The notes under the pieces were generated by a model. It made no database searches, had not been told where the DNA came from, and was given only the letters and a program-made list of their open reading frames with translations. Below are positions 45,061 through 54,612 of a DNA stretch of 61,002 nucleotides, in pieces. The DNA comes from an uncultured Anaerolineae bacterium (lineage in GTDB: Bacteria > Chloroflexota > Anaerolineae > CG2-30-64-16): NCBI GenBank assembly GCA_937124585.1, contig CAKZKT010000129.1, positions 1-61,002 of the forward strand. The letters run 5' to 3'. The stretch's first letter is position 1; each line of letters begins with the position of its first letter. The translations under genes and the position numbers were made by a program.

Positions 45061-46464
45061 TCAGGTCGGCAGGCCCTGGTTCTTCCACTCGGTCTCGGCG
45101 CGCTTCTGCATCTCGGCCGCGCCCTGCTCAGGGGTCAGCTTGCCGCGATAGACCATCTCGCGCACCTCGGACCATTGATTCCACAGGAAGCCATGCAGCG
45201 GGCAGCGCCGAAGCTGGAACCAGTCGGTGGTCTCGTTGACCTTGTTGAAGTAGAAGTCGAGGCCGGGGTAGGCATCCGGCTTGACGTACTTCTCCATCCA
45301 CGACTTCTTGCCGACGATCCAGCCGACTTCCTTGAACAGGGTGTTCAGCGGCGTATCCTGGTTGAAGAACTCGCCCAGCTTGAAGGCTTCCTTCGGGTAC
45401 TTCGAGTTCTTGAAGATGCCCAGGGTATGGCCTCCGGCCTCCTGCACCTTCCGGCCTTTGTTGGCATCAATGACCAGCGTCCAGGAGGCTTTGTTCAGCT
45501 TTGCCACATCGGGCGCCTGCACGGTCGTCTCGCCGGGATGCCAGTAGCCTTCGATGATCATGGCCTGGGCCTGCGCGTTGTAGGCGCCGCCCCAGCCGCC
45601 CATGCCTTCTGCCTGGCGCAGGCCGGCGATCTGATCAGGCCCCATGATATCATAATACTGCTTGGTGACCGCAATGTAATCAACGATCTTGGGGTCGTTG
45701 AAGTTGAACTTGCCGGTCTTGTCATCCCACCACTTGACGAGGGTCGCCACCTGGATGCCGTCCGGGTCGCCGCCCATCGCGTCGTAGGGGTCGAGACCGA
45801 ACTGCTTCAGGTTGCCGGCCGCGTCCTTCTTGGTCAGCGCCTTGTGCCACTCCAGCGCCTCGGTGAAGGTCGTCGGCGGCTTGTCCGGATCGAGCCCGGC
45901 ATCCTTCACCAGCTTCGAGTTGTAGTTCAGGCCATAGTCCAGATAGCTCTCGAAGCAGGGCACACCGAGCAAGCCCTTGAAGGTCCAGAACTTGCAGAAG
46001 TCCCAGATCGCCGGGATGTAGTCGTCCTTCTTGATGTACTTGCTGGTATCCACCAGCGGTTGCGTGTCGAGGAAGACGTCCTTGATGGCCAGTTGCGCGT
46101 AGGAGATGTTGGAGGCCGCCTCGGGGGGATCGCCGGCGGCGATGGCGGTCTGCACCGGCTGATCGCCGGTATTGCCTTTGTACTCGATCGTGATGTTGCT
46201 GCCCACCACGGTCTCGTACTCCGGCATCTTATACCACACTTCATCCTGGAACAACTTGTTCATATTGCCCCAGGCCACCCACAGCCGCACGGTGATCGGC
46301 TGCTTGGCAGCCGGCGCTGCGGTCGGTGCACCTGGCTCTGCTTGCTTGGCGGCCGGCGCCGCGGTCGGCGCACCCGGGGCACAGGCTGCAGCGATGGCGC
46401 CCGTCGAGGCGACGGCCGTCAGCTTCAGGAAGTCACGCCGGGTCAGATGCTTCTTTCCGTCCAT
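45061..46464 (-). CDS. Sugar ABC transporter solute-binding lipoprotein (family 1)
   Basis: 467 aa. MDGKKHLTRRDFLKLTAVAS is a twin-arginine signal leading to the lipobox-like AAACAP; an alanine/proline-rich linker with two copies of PTAAPAAKQ follows. The mature part is an SBP_bac_1-type oligosaccharide-binding protein (VRLWVAWGNMNKLFQDEVWY, DPYDAMGGDPDGIQVATLVK, aromatic-rich YWHPGETTVQ). It captures sugars outside the cell for the MalF/MalG-type permeases downstream. AGGAGG precedes the ATG at 46464 by 8 nt. It is divergent from the response-regulator gene across 255 bp. Confidence 0.93.
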   Translation of the reverse strand: MDGKKHLTRRDFLKLTAVASTGAIAAACAPGAPTAAPAAKQAEPGAPTAAPAAKQPITVRLWVAWGNMNKLFQDEVWYKMPEYETVVGSNITIEYKGNTGDQPVQTAIAAGDPPEAASNISYAQLAIKDVFLDTQPLVDTSKYIKKDDYIPAIWDFCKFWTFKGLLGVPCFESYLDYGLNYNSKLVKDAGLDPDKPPTTFTEALEWHKALTKKDAAGNLKQFGLDPYDAMGGDPDGIQVATLVKWWDDKTGKFNFNDPKIVDYIAVTKQYYDIMGPDQIAGLRQAEGMGGWGGAYNAQAQAMIIEGYWHPGETTVQAPDVAKLNKASWTLVIDANKGRKVQEAGGHTLGIFKNSKYPKEAFKLGEFFNQDTPLNTLFKEVGWIVGKKSWMEKYVKPDAYPGLDFYFNKVNETTDWFQLRRCPLHGFLWNQWSEVREMVYRGKLTPEQGAAEMQKRAETEWKNQGLPT

Positions 46465-46635
46465 AGACCTTCCTCCTGATAGTGGTAAATTGTTTTGTAG
46501 TGAAACGTCGCGTGCCAGGGCCAGCACACTGCTGTAGCGTGACACGACGAACGGGTTGCTGGCGGCGGGCATGGGCGAGGTCGCCGTCTCAAAGCAAAAA
46601 AGCGGAGCGTTTGTCGGCACGCCTTAGTGCATGTT

Positions 46636-46641
46636 ATACTA
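46636..46641 (+). promoter_or_regulatory. Probable promoter of the HTH/receiver gene
   Basis: TATACT preceded by TGT (46633-46635) forms an extended -10; TTGTCG (46611-46616) lies at a long 19-bp spacing. Predicted start near 46648. Confidence 0.5.
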
Positions 46642-46719
46642 ATATCAAAATATCTTTTCCCCTGCAAGGGCATCAGGACACCGACGCGGACATAAAACGG
46701 ACATTTGAGCGGACATGCC

Positions 46720-47946
46720 GTGACTCGAGATGAGCTAATAGAACAATTGCGCGATGCGCTGAATCATCTGTACGACCCTGAACGACTGAGGCGGAGCGCG
46801 CTCGCGGCATGTTTCGGCGTCGCCAATCGTTTCGACACAGCCGCCGCGCTCCAACGCATCCTGATCGACGCAATCGCCGCGCTCAAGCCGCCGCCAGGCG
46901 AGCCGCCCCAATCGGTCGCCTGGCAGATCTACGAGCCGCTCTTCTATCGCTACGTGGAACAGCTCAGCGCCGAGGAGGTAGCCGATCAGCTGGGCATCGG
47001 CACGCGTCATCTGCGGCGCTGGCAGGCGGTCGCCCTCGAAGCCCTGGCCGATCTGCTCTGGAAGCAATACGGTTCTGCAGATTGGAAGATTTTGGAGCTG
47101 ACCGCGTCCGCGGACGCGGACGCATCAGGGCTGCGCCAGGAGCTGGCGTGGCTGAAGGAAGCCAGCAGCGTGAACGCGACCGACCTGGCCGAATCGTTGC
47201 CGGCCATCCTCGCGCTGGCCGGCAAACTCGCCACACGTTATCAGGTGTCGCTCCGGGTGGAGCGGGCCGAAAACTTGCCGCGCGTCAGTCTGCCGCCGGT
47301 GGCGCTGCGTCAGATCCTCATTAATCTGTTCAGCGTGGTCATCCCGCGCGCCGCAGGCGGCAATGTGGCGATGAGCGTGCAGCATGAGGCCTGGGATGTG
47401 CTGATCCGCGTGTGCTGCCCGCAATATCCTTCGGGGCCACGGCCAGCGCTGGAAAACGAGGCCGACAACCTGAACATGGCCCGCCAGGTGACCGAGCTGT
47501 GCGGCTGCCGGTTGAATCTGGCAGCCGACGCACGCGGCTTCGACGCCACACTGGCCGCGCCGGCCCTGGAGCAGATCCCGATCCTGGTGATTGACGACAA
47601 AGCCGACACCTTGCAGCTCCTGCAACGCTACGTGTCCGGTTCGCGCTACCGGCTGGTTGCCGTCAACAACCCGGAACAGGCCATCGAAACGGCCCGCCGC
47701 GTGGCGCCACAGGTCATCGTGCTGGATGTCATGATGCCGCACGTGGACGGCTGGGAGCTGCTGGGCCGTCTGCGCGAAAATCCCCACACACAGGACACCC
47801 CCATCATCGTCCACACGATTCTGGCGCAACGCGACCTGGCGTTGCTGCTGGGCGCCGACGCCTTCCTGCGCAAGCCGGTCAGTCGGGCCGATTTTCTGGC
47901 AGCGCTTGACCGCCAGCTGGCGCGGCCGGCGTCAGCGCCGCCGTGA
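46720..47946 (+). CDS. HTH - HATPase - receiver regulatory protein
   Basis: 408 aa. The N-terminal part (about 1-115) ends in a helix-turn-helix-like LSAEEVADQLGIGTRHLRRW. The centre (about 145-275) resembles a degraded histidine-kinase ATPase domain (LPPVALRQILINLFSVVIPR) without a phosphoacceptor-histidine helix pair. The C-terminus is a receiver domain with the acidic pair VIDDKAD (about 290), phosphoacceptor Asp in VLDVMMPHVDG and the lysine in FLRKPV. It is likely a phosphorylation-dependent regulator, perhaps DNA-binding. GTG 46720 is the preferred start (TTG 46705 alternative). Its 3' end overlaps the convergent hybrid-kinase gene by 68 bp. Confidence 0.82.
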   Translation: MTRDELIEQLRDALNHLYDPERLRRSALAACFGVANRFDTAAALQRILIDAIAALKPPPGEPPQSVAWQIYEPLFYRYVEQLSAEEVADQLGIGTRHLRRWQAVALEALADLLWKQYGSADWKILELTASADADASGLRQELAWLKEASSVNATDLAESLPAILALAGKLATRYQVSLRVERAENLPRVSLPPVALRQILINLFSVVIPRAAGGNVAMSVQHEAWDVLIRVCCPQYPSGPRPALENEADNLNMARQVTELCGCRLNLAADARGFDATLAAPALEQIPILVIDDKADTLQLLQRYVSGSRYRLVAVNNPEQAIETARRVAPQVIVLDVMMPHVDGWELLGRLRENPHTQDTPIIVHTILAQRDLALLLGADAFLRKPVSRADFLAALDRQLARPASAPP

Positions 47947-50170
47947 TCGCCGTCGCGCAGGCTGCCAGATCACGAATCGAGAGCCCCTCTCCCCGACAAA
48001 CCGTCAGCCGGTCGCTCACAATCGGCTGACCGACCGGGTCGCGCGACGAGATCACGATCACAGGGATGTCCCGGATCGTTGCATCGGCGTTCTTTTCCCG
48101 CAACACCTGAAAGCCGTCCATACCGGGCAAGATCAGGTCCAGCAGCAACACATCGGGCCGGCGCTGGCGCAGCAGATCCAGCCCGCGGTGACCGTCGGTG
48201 GCCCGGATCACCCGATAGGAACGGCCGGACGATGCCAGATGGCGAGAGAGCAGCCGCACGATATCGGGCTCGTCGTCCACCAGCAGCACGGTGCTGATCT
48301 CCGGGCCCAGAGCGTCCAGCGCAGACAGCAACGCCTCGCGCGTGATCGGCTTGACCAAATAGCGCACCACGCCCAGCTGCCGCGCGGCCTCGTCTTCGGT
48401 GGGAATCCAACAGGTGATGACTGGCGTTTGATACGGCAGATCGCGCAGTTGATCCGGCTCGGAACAGATCTCGGGCAGCGAGAGCGCGTTGATCAGCAGC
48501 GCTCGCGCCGGCACACGGGCCAGCTCTCGCCGCGCTTCGGCCAGATCGTAGACAGGAATCAGCTCGAACTCGTTCAAGAATGGCCGGAACCGGCGGACGA
48601 GCGAGGCGCTCCGATCGAGCAGGACGAAACGTTCGGCTGCCGGAGTCGGCCGCTCGCCCTGCCGCGGCCGCCAGCGCGCCTCGTAGGTCTGATGCGGGTT
48701 GAACCAGCGCAGGGCGGCCTTCTGGCTGCCCGTCGGCGTCGCGCTCTGGCCGGCATCCAGCGGCAGCGTGAAGTAGAACGCCGTGCCCAGCCCCTGGCCG
48801 TTTTCAGCCGTCGCATGTGCGGGGCTGTGCAGCCACATGCGGCCCTCGTGCATTTCGACGAAACGCTTGCTGATGCTCAGCCCCAGCCCGGTGCCGCCAT
48901 GCCGGCGACGCAGCGAGCCATCGAGCTGCTGGAAAGGCTGGAACAGGCGCTCTTGATCGGCAGCTGCGATGCCCGGCCCGGTATCCACCACACAGACCGT
49001 GATCTCGCGCGCGTCGTGCGACACGCGCACCTCGACCCCGCCGCGATCGGTGAAACGGCCGGCATTGCTCAGCAAATTCAGGATGACCTGGCGGATGCGC
49101 GTGCTGTCGCAGAAGACCGGCGGCAGGTCGGCAGGAATATCGGTGCGCAGATACAGGCCTTTGGACTCGTACAACGCGCCCACGGCCAATGCGGCCGCCT
49201 CGATGATCTCGCCGAGCGCCGTCCACTCTTTGGTCAGCACCATTTTGCCCGCCTCCACCTGGCTCAGGTCGAGCACATCGTCCACCAGGCGGGCCAGGTG
49301 CTGGCTGTTGCGTTGGATGGCGGTGATGTCGGCCAGCAGGGCCGGCGGGATGTCGCTGCCGTAGATCTGCGACGCGTTGAGGATCATGTCGCTGAAGCCG
49401 ATGATCATATTGAGCGGCGTGCGCAGCTCGTGGCTGACATTGGCGACAAACTCCTCTTTGGCGCGCCGCGCATCTTCGGCCACCTGGTACATCGCCTTCA
49501 GCCGGTCTGAAAGTCGCGCCAGCTCACGGTTGGCCTGCACCAGATCTTCCTCGACCTGGCGAAACTCCAAACGTTGACGTCGTGCCTCTTCGAGCTGACT
49601 TTCGGCCTGCGCGAAGCTGAGCAGCGCCCACCTGGTGATCGTGTAGAGGGCCTGCGAAGCGGCCCAGCCGAGCACGCCCGCGATGACGGCGCCTGCGCCG
49701 ATCGCCCAGGCATAAACAGCCGGCAATGGCCCGGCCGCGTCCACTCGCGTCAGCAAGCCGGCCAACGCCACCACACTCCCACCGGTCAGCAGCGCCGCCG
49801 GCCAGCCGAGCATGATGACGGCCAGCAGCGGAAAGAAGGCATAAAGCAACGCGATGGCGGGCTGGCCCAGACCAACGCAGGCAGCCAGGATCAAGCCGGC
49901 GAGGCCCGCCTGCCACCCCACCACGGCGAGGAGGAAATAACGCGGTAGCAGCCACAGCGCCAACAACGAGAGCACAACGACGGCTGCCAGAAACGGCATT
50001 ATGAGCAGATCAACCTCAGAGGGCGCACCGAACCAACGCACCATGAGCGCGGCAACTCCCAGCCCGGCAACGGCGATGATCAGGTGGCGCGCGGTCGCGT
50101 GAAGCAGTTCGAGTGCAGAGGCGGCGAAACGGCGATCTGCCCCAGGGGAAGCGAACAATCTATGCCACAT
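47879..50170 (-). CDS. Membrane hybrid histidine kinase with two C-terminal receiver domains
   Basis: 763 aa. About five TM segments (25-180) without a large external loop precede a coiled coil (about 185-235), a HisKA domain with His about 247 (FVANVSHELRTPLNMIIGFS) and an ATPase domain (NLLSNAGRFTDRGG, DTGPGIAAADQ, GGTGLGLSISKRF). A first receiver-like domain (about 518-630) lacks the acceptor Asp but keeps LVKPI. The second (about 636-745) has VLLVDDEPD and LLLDLILPGMDG but lacks the usual Lys-Pro. GGAG precedes the ATG at 50170. The neighbouring receiver protein is the likely partner. Confidence 0.9.
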   Translation of the reverse strand: MWHRLFASPGADRRFAASALELLHATARHLIIAVAGLGVAALMVRWFGAPSEVDLLIMPFLAAVVVLSLLALWLLPRYFLLAVVGWQAGLAGLILAACVGLGQPAIALLYAFFPLLAVIMLGWPAALLTGGSVVALAGLLTRVDAAGPLPAVYAWAIGAGAVIAGVLGWAASQALYTITRWALLSFAQAESQLEEARRQRLEFRQVEEDLVQANRELARLSDRLKAMYQVAEDARRAKEEFVANVSHELRTPLNMIIGFSDMILNASQIYGSDIPPALLADITAIQRNSQHLARLVDDVLDLSQVEAGKMVLTKEWTALGEIIEAAALAVGALYESKGLYLRTDIPADLPPVFCDSTRIRQVILNLLSNAGRFTDRGGVEVRVSHDAREITVCVVDTGPGIAAADQERLFQPFQQLDGSLRRRHGGTGLGLSISKRFVEMHEGRMWLHSPAHATAENGQGLGTAFYFTLPLDAGQSATPTGSQKAALRWFNPHQTYEARWRPRQGERPTPAAERFVLLDRSASLVRRFRPFLNEFELIPVYDLAEARRELARVPARALLINALSLPEICSEPDQLRDLPYQTPVITCWIPTEDEAARQLGVVRYLVKPITREALLSALDALGPEISTVLLVDDEPDIVRLLSRHLASSGRSYRVIRATDGHRGLDLLRQRRPDVLLLDLILPGMDGFQVLREKNADATIRDIPVIVISSRDPVGQPIVSDRLTVCRGEGLSIRDLAACATAITAALTPAAPAGGQALPENRPD

Positions 50171-50202
50171 CGTTTTACTCCGTAGGCCACATCCTGCTGT
50201 GC

Positions 50203-50208
50203 ATTATA
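50203..50208 (-). promoter_or_regulatory. Probable promoter of the hybrid kinase gene
   Basis: TATAAT on the minus strand with TGG directly before it (extended -10); no recognisable -35 at 17-18 bp. Predicted start near 50196. Confidence 0.55.
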
Positions 50209-50258
50209 CCATGTCCGTCCCTTGCCGCGCGCTGTGTGCATATGATATGGTTAACTTC

Positions 50259-50287
50259 TTGGGAATTCGCGCCAGGTATGCTAAACT
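50259..50287 (+). promoter_or_regulatory. Promoter of the ABC efflux operon
   Basis: TTGGGA (50259-50264), 17-bp spacer, TAAACT (50282-50287) preceded by TGC. Predicted start near 50294, about 26 nt before the ATG. Confidence 0.6.
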
Positions 50288-50319
50288 TAACACAACTACC
50301 CTGAACCGGGACTGGTGCC

Positions 50320-51693
50320 ATGTCGAAACATCTCCAAAAACTGTTCGTGTTGACGGCAGCCCTGTGGCTGGCCGGCTGCTCCATCTTCTCGGCTGCCACT
50401 GCTCGTCGCGGGGGCGTTGAAGAACCCACCCCCACGCCCATCCCGACGGCCATCGTGCCCGTAAATCCGGTGTATACCGTGCAACGCGGAGAGGTGATCA
50501 AAGAGTTTCAGTTCACAGGCCGCGTCTCGCCGACCGAGGAAAAAGACCTCTTCTTCCGCGTCAACGGCCGCGTGCGCCGTGTGCTGGTCAAGACCGACCA
50601 GATGGTCAAAAAGGGCGACCTGCTGGCCGACCTCGAAAACGACAGTCTGGAACGCGATCTGGCCGGGGCAAAGCTCAACCTGGCGCGCGCCCAATCCCGT
50701 CTGGACGATGCCACGCGCTCGCTGGAGATGCAGCGCGCGCGAGCGCGCCTCAACCTGGAGATCGCGCAGCTCAACCTGGAGCAGGCCCGCAGCCAGGACC
50801 TGACCCCACGGCGCACGCTGGCGGCGATCGAGCTGGAAAAAGCCCAGCTAGCCCTCGAACGCGCCCAGGCGGCCTACAATGCCATTGCGTGGCGCAACGA
50901 CCGGGGCGCCACCATCGAAGCGGCCAACCTGCAGCAGGCCACGCTGAATTACAATCAGGCCAAAGCCAACTACGACCTGGCCATTCAGGCGCTCGATAGC
51001 CAGAAATACCAGATCGCCATCCTGGAGCGACAGGTCAAACAGGCGCAGCTGGCCCTGGAGGAACTGGACAAACCCGCGGACCCCCTGCTGGCCAACGATG
51101 TCGAAGTCGCCAAACTCAACGTCCAGAAGCTCGAAGCGGCGCTGGCCGATGCGCAGATCGTCGCGCCGTTCGACGGCCGGGTCATGTCGGTGACGGCGAC
51201 CGAAGGCCGCGCCGCAACCGCCTTCCAGCCGGTGATCGTGCTGGGCGACGTGAGCAAGCTGGAGATCAAGGCGAACCTGAGCAGCAGCGACATCTCCAAC
51301 CTGGCCGTCGGCATGCCCGCCCAACTCTCTCTGGCCTCCCGGCCGAGCGAGGTGATGACCGGTTCCATCGTGCGGCTGCCGCCGACGACGATTGCGAGCA
51401 ATGTGAACCCGGCCGACGTGGACAAATCCACCGTGGTCGGCCTCGACGATCCGGCCAAAGCCGCGACCCTCCAGCTGGGCGACCTGGTCAAAGTGACCGT
51501 CATCGTAACCCGCAAGGACGATGCGCTCTGGCTGCCGCCGCAGGCGATTCGCACCTTCGAGGGCCGACGCTTCGTGGTCATCAAAGAAGGCGCCGGTCAG
51601 CGCCGCGTGGACGTCAAGATCGGGATCGAGAGCCTGGATCGCGTCGAAATCCTGGACGGCCTGACCCTCGGACAGCAAGTGTTGGGGCAGTAG
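50320..51693 (+). CDS. HlyD/MacA-type efflux adaptor lipoprotein
   Basis: 457-aa membrane-fusion-type protein. Signal peptide and lipobox (LWLAGC, Cys about 20) indicate lipid anchoring. A biotinyl-lipoyl-like half (DLFFRVNGRVRRVLVKTDQM, about 77-96) leads into a long coiled-coil hairpin (about 110-260) and back to the second half with IVAPFDGRVMSVTATEGRA (about 282), followed by beta-barrel domains. It couples the ABC/FtsX permease encoded next (4 bp away) to substrate or lipid partners outside the membrane. First gene of the four-gene operon. Confidence 0.92.
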   Translation: MSKHLQKLFVLTAALWLAGCSIFSAATARRGGVEEPTPTPIPTAIVPVNPVYTVQRGEVIKEFQFTGRVSPTEEKDLFFRVNGRVRRVLVKTDQMVKKGDLLADLENDSLERDLAGAKLNLARAQSRLDDATRSLEMQRARARLNLEIAQLNLEQARSQDLTPRRTLAAIELEKAQLALERAQAAYNAIAWRNDRGATIEAANLQQATLNYNQAKANYDLAIQALDSQKYQIAILERQVKQAQLALEELDKPADPLLANDVEVAKLNVQKLEAALADAQIVAPFDGRVMSVTATEGRAATAFQPVIVLGDVSKLEIKANLSSSDISNLAVGMPAQLSLASRPSEVMTGSIVRLPPTTIASNVNPADVDKSTVVGLDDPAKAATLQLGDLVKVTVIVTRKDDALWLPPQAIRTFEGRRFVVIKEGAGQRRVDVKIGIESLDRVEILDGLTLGQQVLGQ

Positions 51694-51697
51694 AGTC

Positions 51698-54601
51698 GTG
51701 CGCGTTGTTCTCCGCGGGTGGGCCATTCTGGTGGTCGCGGCCAAGCGTCTGCTGGCGCAGCGTGGCCTGGCGCTGGCCGTTATCCTGGGGCTGGTTGCGG
51801 CCGTGGGCATGGCGGTAAGCCTGCCGCTCTACGCCGACGCCATCAACTATCGCGTGCTGCAGGAACGTCTCGCCGCCAGGTCAAGCACGTCTGTCGTCAG
51901 CCGACCGCCGTTCGCCTTCATGTTCATGTACATGGGCAGCCTGAGCGGCCCGCTGGAATGGGCGGACACCGAGCCGGTGGATGACTACCTGCACAACCAG
52001 GCTGCCAACGACCTGGGATTGCCGCGCAAGGTCGGCGCGCGCTACTTCGCCACCGACAAGCTTTCCCTCTACCCCAACGATCCGGCTGCATACGGCGGTA
52101 ACCAGAAGCCGCTCGAATGGGTGAATCTGGCGACCGCCACGGACATCAACGAGCAGGTCACGCTCGTGGAGGGGAGCTTCCCCGGCGCCGCCGTTCCGGC
52201 GGCCGACAGTCCACTCGAAGTCATGGTGCACGAGGAGCTGGCCACCCGACTGGGCATGCAGGTGGGCGAGACATACGTCCTGCTCGATCGCAGCGGCGCG
52301 CTCAGCAAGGGCCGGCCGGTGCAGCTCTCTGTGCGCCTGACCGGCGTGTGGACGGCCGCCGACGCGCAGAGCGAGTACTGGTTCTTCTATCCGGAGGCGT
52401 TGGCCGACGCGCTGCTGGTATCCGAAGAGACATTCCGGGATCGGATCAGCCCCTTCCATGTCGGCGAGATCTATCTGGCCGTCTGGTACATGGTCATGGA
52501 CGGCACCCAGGTCCATGCCGATGACGTGGACGCGCTGGTGGCACGGATCGCGCGCGTCCAGCAGAGCGCCATCGGCCTGTTGCCGAATTTGCAGCTGAGC
52601 ATTGCGCCGCTGGAAGCACTGGAGCGCTATCAGCAAGCCACTTCCTGGCTCTCGATCATGCTTTATGCCTTCAGCGTGCCGATCCTGGGCATGGCGCTGA
52701 TGTTCATCGCCCTGGTCGCGGGGCTGATCGCCGAACGCCAGCGCAACGAAACCGCGATCTTTCGCAGTCGCGGCGCGGCCATCGGCCAGATCGTCGGCAT
52801 CACCTTCAGCGAGGGGCTGATCCTGGGCGCGGTGGCTCTGGCTGCGGGCCTGGGGCTGGGCCAGTGGACTGCGCGCGCCATGGGCCACGCGCGCAGCTTT
52901 CTGGACTTCAGCCTGCAGAGCGACCTGCGCATCGGCCTGACTGCGGCCGCGCTGCGGCTGGGGCTGATCCTGCTGGGAGTGGCGTTGGTGGCCCAAATGG
53001 CGCCCTCGTTCAGCAACGCGCGGCACACCATCATCACCTACAAACAGGAACGCGCACGCGTGCTGCGGCCACCCTGGTGGCAACGCATCTGGCTCGACGT
53101 GTTGTTGCTGATCCCGGCGGGCTATGGCACCTATCTGCTGCGCCAACAGGGCAGCATCGTCGTCCCGATCGTCGGCACGCAGCTGCCACAAGACCCCTTC
53201 CAGAATCCGCTCCTGTTCCTGGTGCCGGCACTGGGCATCCTGGCCTGTACCCTGCTGCTTCTGCGGCTCCTGCCGCCCCTCATGGCGGGGCTGGCCTGGC
53301 TAATCAGCCACACTCGCAGCATCGGCCTGCTCCTGACCGCCCGGCATCTATCGCGCACCTACAGCACCTACACGGCGCCGCTGATCCTGCTGGTGCTCAC
53401 CCTCAGCCTGTCGGCCTACACGGCATCGCTGGCCGAGACGATGGACAACCACACCTACGAGCAACAGGCCTACGCGGTGGGCGCCGACCTGATGCTGGAC
53501 GAAATCGGCGCCACCGCCATAGCCGGCTCGTTCGACTTCGGCGGGAGCAGCCAGAGCGGGACGACCGCAGCCCAGTCGGTAATCCCGGAGGCAGAATGGC
53601 AATTCCTGCCCGTCTCCGATCACCTGAAGGTTCCCGGCGTCGCCGCGGTGACCCGCGTTGGCCGCTACGACGCCGATGTGAACGTGGGCGGGAGACAGCA
53701 AAAGGCCAAATTCATCGGCGTGGATCGCGTGGACTTCGCGGGGGTGGCCAACTGGCGTCGCGACTTCGCATCGGCCAGCCTGGGCGCCCTGATGAACGTG
53801 CTGGCGCTCACCCCGAACGGCGTGCTGACCACCGGCGATTTCCTGGCACAAAACGCGCTCCAGGTGGGCGATCGCATCGCCGTCACAGTGCGGGCTTCGG
53901 GCCATACGGCCCGCCTGGACATGAAGATCGTCGGAACATTTCGCCTCTTCCCGACCTGGTACCCCGACGAAGGCCCCCTGTTCGTCGGCAACCTCGACCA
54001 TCTCTTCGACAACCTGGGCATGCAGGTGCCCTACGAGGTGTGGGTGAAACAGCAACCCGAGGTGTCGGCACAGAGCATTGTGGACGGAGTGCGCGAACTG
54101 GGAATGCGGGTGATCAACTGGGAGTCTGCGCCGTTGCGCATCGGCCAGGAGATGAAACGGCCCGAACGCCAGGGGCTGTTCGGCTTCCTGTCGGTCGGCT
54201 TTGCGGCCGCAGCACTGCTGACGGTGCTGGGATTCCTGCTGTATGCGTTCTTCTCGTTTCGACGACGTTTCATCGAGCTGGGCGTCTTGCGTGCCATCGG
54301 CCTGTCGGTGAGCCAGATGACCGTCCTGCTGGCCGCCGAGCTGGCGGTGTTGCTCCTCGTCGGGGTGATCGCGGGCACGCTGTTGGGCGCAATCGCCAGC
54401 GAACTGTTCATCCCCTTCTTGCAGGTCGGCGCTGGCCCGGCTGCGCGCGTGCCGCCGTTCGTAGTGATCATCGCCTGGCCCACCATCCTGCGCATCTACG
54501 GGCTGATGGGGCTGCTTTTCGTCATCACGTTGTTCCTGTTGGCGGTGCTGCTTCTGCGCATGCGGATCTTCCAGGCCGTCAAGATGGGTGAGACGGTATA
54601 G
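51698..54601 (+). CDS. FtsX-like ABC transporter permease (MacB type, double core)
   Basis: 967-aa permease. An N-terminal TM helix (about 20-40) is followed by a large extracellular region (about 45-320) and a group of TM segments (about 325-520, with SIMLYAFSVPILGMALMFIA), then a second extracellular region and the final FtsX bundle (about 830-960, with MTVLLAAELAVLLLVGVIAG). This double FtsX layout fits MacB/LolCDE-like mechanotransmission exporters acting on lipoproteins, peptides or antibiotics. GTG at 51698 starts 4 bp after the adaptor stop. It would dimerise around the two ATPases encoded downstream. Confidence 0.9.
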   Translation: MRVVLRGWAILVVAAKRLLAQRGLALAVILGLVAAVGMAVSLPLYADAINYRVLQERLAARSSTSVVSRPPFAFMFMYMGSLSGPLEWADTEPVDDYLHNQAANDLGLPRKVGARYFATDKLSLYPNDPAAYGGNQKPLEWVNLATATDINEQVTLVEGSFPGAAVPAADSPLEVMVHEELATRLGMQVGETYVLLDRSGALSKGRPVQLSVRLTGVWTAADAQSEYWFFYPEALADALLVSEETFRDRISPFHVGEIYLAVWYMVMDGTQVHADDVDALVARIARVQQSAIGLLPNLQLSIAPLEALERYQQATSWLSIMLYAFSVPILGMALMFIALVAGLIAERQRNETAIFRSRGAAIGQIVGITFSEGLILGAVALAAGLGLGQWTARAMGHARSFLDFSLQSDLRIGLTAAALRLGLILLGVALVAQMAPSFSNARHTIITYKQERARVLRPPWWQRIWLDVLLLIPAGYGTYLLRQQGSIVVPIVGTQLPQDPFQNPLLFLVPALGILACTLLLLRLLPPLMAGLAWLISHTRSIGLLLTARHLSRTYSTYTAPLILLVLTLSLSAYTASLAETMDNHTYEQQAYAVGADLMLDEIGATAIAGSFDFGGSSQSGTTAAQSVIPEAEWQFLPVSDHLKVPGVAAVTRVGRYDADVNVGGRQQKAKFIGVDRVDFAGVANWRRDFASASLGALMNVLALTPNGVLTTGDFLAQNALQVGDRIAVTVRASGHTARLDMKIVGTFRLFPTWYPDEGPLFVGNLDHLFDNLGMQVPYEVWVKQQPEVSAQSIVDGVRELGMRVINWESAPLRIGQEMKRPERQGLFGFLSVGFAAAALLTVLGFLLYAFFSFRRRFIELGVLRAIGLSVSQMTVLLAAELAVLLLVGVIAGTLLGAIASELFIPFLQVGAGPAARVPPFVVIIAWPTILRIYGLMGLLFVITLFLLAVLLLRMRIFQAVKMGETV

Positions 54602-54612
54602 GTGGTTTGATC

